From: an uncultured Aliterella sp. | Lineage (GTDB): Bacteria; Cyanobacteriota; Cyanobacteriia; Cyanobacteriales; Chroococcidiopsidaceae | DNA length: 8,776 nucleotides | Direction of reading: 5' to 3' | Assembly (NCBI GenBank): GCA_905479905.1 | Contig: CAJQOK010000165.1 | Coordinates: 1 to 8,776 of the forward strand | Shown here: piece by piece, positions 1 to 6,044 of the stretch | Layout: every line of letters begins with the position of its first letter | Position numbering within the stretch: the first letter of the stretch is position 1 | Program-made: the position numbers and the translations under genes | The notes under the pieces: model-generated | The model's database searches: none | What the model saw: the letters and a program-made list of their open reading frames with translations, nothing else | What the model was told of the DNA's origin: nothing

Positions 1-1154
1 GTATCGCCGTGACTGTTTAGCACGTCTCCATAGTTGCTATCCCACACCCCAGGCTCAAAACCACTAGCTATAACCGCTCCTACAGTGGGACAAACGCTAT
101 CAAAAGCCCGTTTCCCATTCAACTGCCAGGCGATCGGCGAAGCTGTCCCCATCGCATCTACTAATAAACGTCCGCTTACTTTTCGTTTTGTAAAGTTTTT
201 TAAATTTTCAACGGTAACTGTAACTTGCGACTTATCAACATCCGCTTGCACAAACTCTGTTGAATCCCAAATCTCACCACCGGACGCTTTAAGCTTTTCG
301 CCGCATAACTGTAGCAATTTTTCTGATTCTAAGCAAATATTTAATACTGTAGGAGTATGCAATACTGCTGATTTTAGGTGACTAGGATTATTCCCATCAA
401 AAAATTTATTAAATCCGTCAATATATTCTCTAGCAATAATACTTTCAGCTTCGGTGGAGGTTAGCAAACCTAAGTCAATTAAGCTTTGCAACTCCGAGCG
501 CGAAATATTCCATTCTCGGTTCATTTTGCCAAAAGGTAGGCGTTCTAAGAGCAATACCCGATAGCCTAACTGTGCCATAACAGCCGCGTGAATTATTCCC
601 AACGCACCGCCAATATAAATTAAATCGTATTCGGGCTTTTGTTCAGTTTGTTCTTGATGAGAAAATACTACCTGCTTAGTCGGCTGCTCGTCTTTACAGA
701 CTCCTTCGCGCCATCTCTGTTCCCACCAGTAGACGCGCTGAAGATCCTTTTCGCCATTGGGCATTTTTTGAAAATACTTCGCCGTCAAGGGGTAATAGGG
801 TGCTAAAGCTTCAAAAATATTACTGTTAGCTAAATCGATTGTCGGTGGTTCGGGATATAGCTGGGGAAACTTGACATTTAGTTGATTTGTCAACTGAGTA
901 AGCAGCTTTTGCTCATTAGGGAAAACTTCACCTAAGCGAAATACTTTTAAATAAGTTGTGCGTTGTACCGACCAAGTAAAAATTGAAAGTTCTGGAATAC
1001 TCGCGCTAAGGCTTGCAGTTTTAGCATTCTGCAATCGCACACCTACGGGAGTCGTTAGCTTTTCGCAATTTAGAGGTAGCCAATCTTCATGTAGCCACTG
1101 GCGGACGCAAGCGGTTTCGGGTGTAGGAATTTCTATATACAGGATTTCTTTCAT
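1..1154 (-). CDS. cruA: CruA-like FAD-dependent lycopene cyclase, 3' end beyond the window
   Basis: The frame is open from an ATG at 1154 to the left edge, giving 384 residues with no stop, so the C-terminus is missing. An N-terminal extension of about 175 residues precedes a Rossmann dinucleotide-binding segment (from Y176, YDLIYIGGALGIIHAA, a GGxxG variant, then a strand ending in LLLERLP). The motif NREWNISR lies at 212-219, and a later part reads LLVDAMGTASPIAWQ. As I remember the family, this layout and these motifs match cyanobacterial CruA, which cyclises the ends of lycopene to make beta- and gamma-carotene at the membrane. CruP, the related paralogue, lacks such a long N-terminal extension, so CruA is preferred. 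The gene is divergent from the operon at 1311. A generic FAD oxidoreductase remains possible; the family is fairly secure, the CruA/CruP choice less so. Confidence 0.68.
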   Translation of the reverse strand, partial: MKEILYIEIPTPETACVRQWLHEDWLPLNCEKLTTPVGVRLQNAKTASLSASIPELSIFTWSVQRTTYLKVFRLGEVFPNEQKLLTQLTNQLNVKFPQLYPEPPTIDLANSNIFEALAPYYPLTAKYFQKMPNGEKDLQRVYWWEQRWREGVCKDEQPTKQVVFSHQEQTEQKPEYDLIYIGGALGIIHAAVMAQLGYRVLLLERLPFGKMNREWNISRSELQSLIDLGLLTSTEAESIIAREYIDGFNKFFDGNNPSHLKSAVLHTPTVLNICLESEKLLQLCGEKLKASGGEIWDSTEFVQADVDKSQVTVTVENLKNFTKRKVSGRLLVDAMGTASPIAWQLNGKRAFDSVCPTVGAVIASGFEPGVWDSNYGDVLNSHGD

Positions 1155-1196
1155 TTGGCGATTTTAACTCTTAGTGAATTACTTAGAAAGGCAGAG

Positions 1197-1224
1197 TTGA
1201 CAAAGCTACAGATTGCGCTACACT
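1197..1224 (+). promoter_or_regulatory. Possible sigma70-type promoter, distal
   Basis: A perfect TTGACA -35 box (1197-1202) is followed after 16 bases by TACACT (1219-1224), which keeps the important first two and last bases of a -10 box. It points toward the gene at 1311 and would give a leader of roughly 80 bases. It is a consensus match only. Confidence 0.35.
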
Positions 1225-1260
1225 TCCCTTACAAGATAAATGAGAATTTGTTTAAAAAAG

Positions 1261-1288
1261 TTTACATTTAAGTTAAGTTTATTAGAAT
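1261..1288 (+). promoter_or_regulatory. Possible sigma70-type promoter, proximal
   Basis: TTTACA (1261-1266, five of six matches to -35) and TAGAAT (1283-1288, five of six to -10) are spaced by 16 bases. Transcription would begin near 1295, about 16 bases before the ATG at 1311. The -35 box lies inside the tandem AAGTT-type repeat, so a regulator bound there would affect this promoter. It is a consensus match in AT-rich DNA. Confidence 0.42.
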
Positions 1289-1310
1289 ACCCCCCTTTTA
1301 ACGTTACGCC

Positions 1311-1544
1311 ATGCCTTACCCAATTCCCGCTAGTCCTCAAGAATTTGTTGCCCTTCGTCATAAGCCAATTGACGAAGAAATGGTTGCAGCCGCGATCGCA
1401 GGTGTAATTAAAATTGTCAGCGCTAAAGGGCAATCTTTGGAACAATTAACCGCGCAGTTGTTAGCCGAGGACAGTTTACTCGATATGCAGCAGCGTCAGT
1501 GGCTTAGTGATGTGGTGACGAATGTTTGGGAAAGCTTTACTTAA
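1311..1544 (+). CDS. Small protein of unknown function, 77 residues
   Basis: I do not recognise this protein. The ATG at 1311 follows a plausible promoter, although no Shine-Dalgarno sequence is visible. The protein has no signal peptide, no membrane segment and no cysteine. Residues 20-60 look helical and amphipathic (DEEMVAAAIAGVIKIV, then SLEQLTAQLLAEDSLLD), followed by a Trp-containing C-terminal helix. A HIP1 palindrome lies inside the frame (1392-1399). Its 3' end overlaps the first codons of the PAP2 phosphatase gene by 19 bases when the TTG start is used, which suggests a two-gene operon with translational coupling. The good promoter, tight linkage and soluble helical composition support a real gene. 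Function cannot be assigned. Confidence 0.7.
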   Translation: MPYPIPASPQEFVALRHKPIDEEMVAAAIAGVIKIVSAKGQSLEQLTAQLLAEDSLLDMQQRQWLSDVVTNVWESFT

Positions 1545-2206
1545 AACAAATAGTGCGATCGCGTTTACTTTCGCTTTTACTCAAAGTTAGAATCGGCGGC
1601 TTATTATTAGCGGCTTTTGCCTTGTGGGTATTTGCCCAAATTGCCGAAGAAGTTTTAGAAGCAGAAAGTTATGCTTTTGATACCAGTATATTATTGACGA
1701 TTAGAAGTTGGCACTCGCCGCTATTAGATATAGCGATGCTGGGAATTACATTTATTGGCGACCCCTTAGTATTATCAATTATCTGTTTGATTTTAGGCGC
1801 TTGGTTATTACAACGCCAACAGAAGTCGGAAGCTACAACTTTAGCGATCGCAGCGACAGGAGCAATAGGACTAAATATACTACTCAAACAACTATTTAGC
1901 CGCGATCGCCCTGCATTATGGGATCGGATAGTAGATGTAGGTCAACATAGCTTTCCTAGCGGTCATGCAATGGTATCGATGGTAATTTACGGCTATATTG
2001 GCTATATCTTGGCAACTCGCTACCGTCGCCAGCAAGTAGGGATTATTAGTTTAACTACTTTATTAATTACAGCTATTGGTTTTAGTCGATTGTACTTAGG
2101 AGTACATTGGCCCACTGATATTATTGCTGGGTATGCGGCGGGGTTGGTGTGGCTGATTGCGTGTATTTCTAGTTCAAGAATTTGGCATAGATACCGAGCA
2201 AAGTAG
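1526..2206 (+). CDS. PAP2-family membrane phosphatase
   Basis: A 226-residue integral membrane protein of the phosphatidic acid phosphatase type 2 superfamily, which removes phosphate from lipid phosphates such as phosphatidate or polyprenyl pyrophosphate. All three signature motifs are present: K121-x6-R128-P129, then P144-S145-G146-H147, then S187-R188-x5-H194-x3-D198. They contain the expected catalytic His147, His194 and Asp198. Hydrophobic segments lie near 24-42, 67-95, 105-122, 150-163, 170-186 and 198-214, consistent with six membrane helices. The length is normal for the family. The start shown is TTG at 1526, overlapping the preceding gene by 19 bases; GTG at 1553, eight bases after the preceding stop, is a good alternative and costs no motif. 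The exact substrate cannot be told from sequence. Confidence 0.9.
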   Translation: MGKLYLKQIVRSRLLSLLLKVRIGGLLLAAFALWVFAQIAEEVLEAESYAFDTSILLTIRSWHSPLLDIAMLGITFIGDPLVLSIICLILGAWLLQRQQKSEATTLAIAATGAIGLNILLKQLFSRDRPALWDRIVDVGQHSFPSGHAMVSMVIYGYIGYILATRYRRQQVGIISLTTLLITAIGFSRLYLGVHWPTDIIAGYAAGLVWLIACISSSRIWHRYRAK

Positions 2207-2220
2207 AATTATTTTGACTA

Positions 2221-2242
2221 TCTCGTGCATAAATACACGGGA
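2221..2242 (+). terminator. Weak hairpin after the phosphatase gene
   Basis: TCTCGTG (2221-2227) can pair with CACGGGA (2236-2242) around an eight-base loop, with one G-T pair. It lies 15 bases after the phosphatase stop codon. No clear T-run follows, so it is at best a weak terminator or an RNA end-stabilising stem. Confidence 0.25.
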
Positions 2243-2311
2243 CTATATTTGATTTCTAGTAAACATTATCGCTATTGCCGTAAAACTACTATTTAACTGT
2301 GTAGTATAACC

Positions 2312-2320
2312 AAGGTTAAT
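2312..2320 (+). promoter_or_regulatory. AAGGTTAAT leader motif upstream of the secretion operon
   Basis: AAGG here could act as a Shine-Dalgarno sequence but sits 17 bases from the ATG at 2333, longer than usual. The same nine bases recur immediately before the HlyD gene (6032-6040), there at normal spacing. A nearer ATG at 2326 is in another frame and gives only 39 residues. Confidence 0.35.
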
Positions 2321-2332
2321 TAAATATGGTTT

Positions 2333-3070
2333 ATGTCTTTAATATTACAATTGGGCGATCGCACTATTGCCCCTGCCGAACTTATCTTGATGCTTGCAAA
2401 CTATCAAATGCTGCCCCAACTAAGGCGCGAACTACTTGTAGATAAAGCCATAGCATCGTTGCAACTATCTACCGCCGAAAGTGCGATCGCTATTGAACAA
2501 TATTATAAAAAACATCAAATAACAACTCCTGCCGAATGTCAAGCTTTTTTACAACATTACGGGCTGTCTACAATTCAACTTGAAGCTTTAGTCATTAGAG
2601 AAGCAAAAATTGAAAAGTTTAAACTTATTACTTGGGAACACAAATTAGAATCATTTTTTCTCGCTCATAAATCCAAGCTAGATAAAGTTATTTACTCGGT
2701 ACTTCGCACTAGAGAACCAGAATTAGCTCAAGAATTGTACTTTCGCATCCAAGCAAAGGAACAATCTTTTGCAGAGTGTGCAGAGCATTACTCTCAAGGC
2801 ATAGAAGCTCAAACAAGCGGATTAATTGGCCCTGTAGAACTCAGTGTTCCTCACCCTTTACTAAGCAAAATGCTGGCGGTTAGCCAACCGGGGCAACTTT
2901 TGCCACCAACTCGCTTTGGTGACTGGTTTTTGGTGGTACGCTTAGAAAAATTTATTCCGGCGGTATTTGATGAAGCTATGCGCCAAAAATTACTAAACGA
3001 ATTATTTAAACAATGGCTGAACGAGCAAAAAAATCAAATTAGTGTTGTAGAGAAATTAGTGGCGTTATGA
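2333..3070 (+). CDS. Cytoplasmic parvulin-like (PpiC/SurA-type) protein of a type I secretion operon
   Basis: A 245-residue protein with a helical N-terminal region (about 27-105), a parvulin-like rotamase domain (about 117-207) and a C-terminal helix (211-235). The rotamase core shows SFAECAEHYSQG (145-156), SGLIGPVEL (162-170), PGQLLPP (186-192) and FGDWFLVVRLE (195-205), which follow the parvulin pattern. The family isomerises peptidyl-prolyl bonds or acts as a chaperone. The histidine of the usual HIL(V) strand appears as Tyr121, and that of the usual G-x-H strand as Trp198, so catalysis is doubtful. There is no signal peptide, so it should act in the cytoplasm, unlike SurA or PrsA. The stop overlaps the transporter start as ATGA, showing translational coupling. 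A role in holding the export substrate unfolded or delivering it is inferred. The start is the ATG at 2333; the upstream ATG at 2326 is out of frame. Confidence 0.82.
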   Translation: MSLILQLGDRTIAPAELILMLANYQMLPQLRRELLVDKAIASLQLSTAESAIAIEQYYKKHQITTPAECQAFLQHYGLSTIQLEALVIREAKIEKFKLITWEHKLESFFLAHKSKLDKVIYSVLRTREPELAQELYFRIQAKEQSFAECAEHYSQGIEAQTSGLIGPVELSVPHPLLSKMLAVSQPGQLLPPTRFGDWFLVVRLEKFIPAVFDEAMRQKLLNELFKQWLNEQKNQISVVEKLVAL

Positions 3071-5994
3071 CCAATAGTACCGTTGCTGTGGGTGAATTTT
3101 TAGCTAATACGCCGCCTTTTGACCAACTTTCGCTCCAGTCTAAAGAACGATTAATCGCCAATAGTCAATTGTTGCGCTACCGCCTAGGACAAACTATTGC
3201 CGTCCGTGATGCTATGCCCGCTAATATTAGCATTCTCTATAGTGGACAAGCGCGTTTACTCGCTTACACTCCAGGAAATATCGCCCCCGAAACTCTCAAA
3301 TTACTCTCTACTGGTGACATTGTTGGTCTTATTAGCTTATTACGCGATGTTCCTTGCGAGACGGTTTTGGCGGCTAGTGAAGTTATTTGTTTAACTATCA
3401 AAGCCAAAGACTTTTTGACATTACTAGAACAAGAATCAAAGGTAGCGGCGGCTTTTGAGCGCCATTGCGCCTTAATTGAAGTTTTTGACCTTTTAGGCGC
3501 AGAACTCCAGCGTCAGGCTTCAGGAGTGACCAATCTTAAACAATTAGCCCTCAATGCTGCCAAAACTGCGGTAGTGCTGAACTTACCCCCAGGCAAAACT
3601 TCTCTGCATTCTTTAGATCCAAACTTACTATGGTTTTTGAGTGGCGGTGCAACTAATTTTGCGGTGGGCGATCGCTTGTTTCCTACGGATTCTGCTCCAG
3701 AATATATTAAGGTATCGGCTAATGCTCGTTTAGTGGGGATTCTTCCTTCTGTAAACCAAGCACTAACAATAGAAAATTCTTTAGCTACCTTAGATATTCC
3801 CTACGCTCCCGACCGTCCTGAAGCTTTAGAACTTAAACACCATACCAAATACCCTTACGTCCAGGCTAAAGGCGCTCTCAACGTTGCTGTGGCTTGTTTT
3901 CAAATGCTTAGTCAGTATTTGGGATTACCTTTTCGTAAAGAAGTAGTGCGTCGGGCTTTGGCAAATTCTTTAGAACGTCATGGCAGTATTTCTTTACAAT
4001 TGTGTGGTGCGGTAGCTGAATTAATGAGCATTAAGGCTCAATTAGTAGATATACCAGCAATTGCGATCGCGCGTTTGCCAACTCCAGCAATTATCACTTG
4101 GCGCGATTCTTTTGCTTTACTCTATAAAGCTAGTGAAACTCAGGTAGTTTTGGCTGTACCTGAAACTGGTATTTCGCGCCTTAAAATTGCTACTTTCATC
4201 GAGTCTTGGGGCGCATCGGGGCAAATTCTTTTACTGCAACCTACAGCAGATACACCAACTCAACGCTTTGGTTTATCGTGGTTTTTACCTTCTCTTTACC
4301 GCTATCGCCGTGTATTAATTGAAGTATTTGTTGCTTCCTTTTTTGTTCAGCTATTTGCCTTAGCTAATCCTCTAATTACTCAAGTAATTATTGATACTGT
4401 AATTGGGCAAAATAGCGCCCAAACTCTCCATGTTTTAGGAAGTTTTGTTGTTGTTTTAGCAGTATTTGAAGCAATAATTACAAATTTAAGAACTAATTTA
4501 TTTGTTGACACTACTAATCGCATAGACTTAGCTTTGGGCGCGCAGGTAATTGACCATTTATTGCGCTTACCTCTGCGTTATTTTGAACGTCGTCCCGTAG
4601 GAGAATTAGCTAGTCGCGTTAATGAGTTAGAAAATATTAGACAGTTTCTTACCGGAACCGCTTTAACAGTTGTATTAGATGCAGTTTTCTCGGTTATCTA
4701 TATTGTTGTCATGGTATTTTATAGCTGGATACTTACGCTTGTCGCGTTAGCTACTGTACCTTTATTTGCAATTTTAACTTTAATCGCCGCTCCGATAATT
4801 AGACAGCAATCGCGGATAAAAGCCGAGCGCAATGCTCAAACTCAATCTTATTTAGTTGAAATAGTTTCTGGTATTGAAACGGTTAAAGCCCAAAATATTG
4901 AATTGCGCTCAAGGTGGCAATGGCAAGAATATTATGCTCGGTATGTAAGTGCGGGTTTTAAAAATGTTTTGACTTCAACAACTGCAAGTTCAATTAGTGG
5001 ATTTTTAAATAAGTTATCAGGTTTATTACTGCTATGGGTTGGAGCTTATTTAGTATTAGAAAATCAACTGACTTTAGGACAATTAATAGCCTTTAGAATT
5101 ATTGCAAGTTATACTACAAGCCCGTTATTAAGGCTAATTCAACTGTGGCAAAACTTTCAAGAAACCGCTTTATCTTTAGAAAGACTTAGCGATATTCTCG
5201 ATACACCCACAGAAATTGAGCAAGCAGGGAGAAATAATATTCCCATTCCAGAAATTAGCGGCGCTGTCAAGTACGAACATGTATCTTTTCGATTTGCAGC
5301 TAGTGGAGCGCCACAACTTACAAATATTAACTTAGATATTTCCCCCGGTACATTTGTCGGGGTAGTGGGTTCTAGTGGTGCAGGAAAAAGTACCTTAGCC
5401 AAGATTTTACCGCGTTTGTACGAGCTAAATAGCGGCAGAATTTTGATAGATGACTATGATATTAGCAAAGTAGAAATTTATTCTTTACGCAGTCAAATCG
5501 GCGTAGTGTTGCAAGATACTTTACTATTTGATGGTACAGTACAAGAAAACATTGCTTTAACTAATCCTGATGCAACTTCTGAAGATATTATAGAGGCGGC
5601 GAAAGTAGCTTTTGCTCACGATTTTATTATGTCTTTACCTCAAGGTTATAACAGTAGAGTAGGCGAACGAGGTGCGGCTTTATCGGGGGGACAAAGACAG
5701 CGAATTGCGATCGCCCGAACGGTATTACAAAACCCGAAACTCTTGGTATTAGACGAAGCTACCAGTGCTTTAGATTACAATACCGAGCGATCAGTTTGTT
5801 TGAATTTAGCTACAGCTTTTAGAGACAAAACGGTATTTTTTATTACTCATCGCTTGGCAACAATTCGCAATGCAGACGTAATTGTCATGATGGATGCAGG
5901 GACGATAGCAGAACAAGGAACCCACGAGCAATTGATGGAAATGAAGGGGCGTTATTACTGCTTGTATCAACAGCAAGAAGCAAGTAACAATTAA
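3067..5994 (+). CDS. HlyB-type type I secretion ABC exporter with CNB-like and inactive C39-like domains
   Basis: A 975-residue inner-membrane exporter. Domains in order: cyclic-nucleotide-binding-like fold (about 15-135); a linker I do not recognise (about 136-257); C39 peptidase-like domain (about 258-400); membrane domain with about six helices (about 413-695); ABC ATPase (about 735-968). The ATPase is complete: Walker A GSSGAGKST (768-776), Q-loop Q816, signature LSGGQ (872-876), Walker B ending in D896-E897, D-loop SALD (900-903) and H-loop H928. In the C39-like domain the catalytic Cys, His and Asp align with V273, S348 and V364, so it should bind but not cleave substrate, as in HlyB. 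The CNB-like part keeps G83-D84 but has P96/C97 where the phosphate-binding Arg belongs. At 975 residues it is longer than HlyB (about 700) because of the N-terminal domains. It is coupled to the upstream gene by a four-base overlap and followed by its HlyD partner. Confidence 0.93.
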   Translation: MTNSTVAVGEFLANTPPFDQLSLQSKERLIANSQLLRYRLGQTIAVRDAMPANISILYSGQARLLAYTPGNIAPETLKLLSTGDIVGLISLLRDVPCETVLAASEVICLTIKAKDFLTLLEQESKVAAAFERHCALIEVFDLLGAELQRQASGVTNLKQLALNAAKTAVVLNLPPGKTSLHSLDPNLLWFLSGGATNFAVGDRLFPTDSAPEYIKVSANARLVGILPSVNQALTIENSLATLDIPYAPDRPEALELKHHTKYPYVQAKGALNVAVACFQMLSQYLGLPFRKEVVRRALANSLERHGSISLQLCGAVAELMSIKAQLVDIPAIAIARLPTPAIITWRDSFALLYKASETQVVLAVPETGISRLKIATFIESWGASGQILLLQPTADTPTQRFGLSWFLPSLYRYRRVLIEVFVASFFVQLFALANPLITQVIIDTVIGQNSAQTLHVLGSFVVVLAVFEAIITNLRTNLFVDTTNRIDLALGAQVIDHLLRLPLRYFERRPVGELASRVNELENIRQFLTGTALTVVLDAVFSVIYIVVMVFYSWILTLVALATVPLFAILTLIAAPIIRQQSRIKAERNAQTQSYLVEIVSGIETVKAQNIELRSRWQWQEYYARYVSAGFKNVLTSTTASSISGFLNKLSGLLLLWVGAYLVLENQLTLGQLIAFRIIASYTTSPLLRLIQLWQNFQETALSLERLSDILDTPTEIEQAGRNNIPIPEISGAVKYEHVSFRFAASGAPQLTNINLDISPGTFVGVVGSSGAGKSTLAKILPRLYELNSGRILIDDYDISKVEIYSLRSQIGVVLQDTLLFDGTVQENIALTNPDATSEDIIEAAKVAFAHDFIMSLPQGYNSRVGERGAALSGGQRQRIAIARTVLQNPKLLVLDEATSALDYNTERSVCLNLATAFRDKTVFFITHRLATIRNADVIVMMDAGTIAEQGTHEQLMEMKGRYYCLYQQQEASNN

Positions 5995-6030
5995 TTGTTC
6001 AAATAGAATAAAATCAACAGTTTTTTCAAT

Positions 6031-6035
6031 AAAGG
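6031..6035 (+). promoter_or_regulatory. Ribosome binding site of the HlyD gene
   Basis: AAAGG lies nine bases before the ATG at 6045, within the 50-base gap after the transporter stop. No promoter is evident in the gap, so the gene is probably read from the operon transcript. Confidence 0.5.
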
Positions 6036-6044
6036 TTAATAAAA

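Larger units (their letters stand above)
1155..1310. other. Intergenic region between divergent genes
   Basis: This 156-base stretch separates the minus-strand cyclase from the plus-strand small gene. It is AT-rich, with a run of six Cs at 1290-1295. I see two possible rightward promoters and a tandem AAGTTTA/AAGTTAAG repeat (listed separately), but no convincing leftward -35/-10 pair. No small reading frame here looks like a gene. Confidence 0.6.

Noticed and set aside
34..381. A plus-strand open frame of 115 codons near the left edge
   Set aside because: It lies wholly within and antisense to the CruA-like cyclase, whose reading frame and motifs are convincing. It has no recognisable domain.
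958..1167. A plus-strand open frame of 69 codons antisense to the cyclase 5' end
   Set aside because: It mirrors the cyclase coding strand, and its product has no recognisable feature.
1218..1445. A minus-strand open frame across the intergenic region and the 77-residue gene
   Set aside because: The plus-strand 77-residue frame is better supported by promoters and by linkage to the phosphatase. The minus-strand product has a low-complexity look and no motif.
2326..2445. The ATG at 2326 as the start of the parvulin-like gene
   Set aside because: It is in a different frame and stops after 39 codons, whereas the parvulin frame starts at 2333.
3838..4266. An active C39 peptidase cleaving double-glycine leaders (a bacteriocin-type exporter)
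   Set aside because: The nucleophile, His and Asp positions carry Val, Ser and Val, and no leader-bearing small peptide gene is nearby.
5157..5402. A minus-strand open frame inside the exporter's ATPase region
   Set aside because: It is antisense to the Walker A region of a clearly conserved gene.
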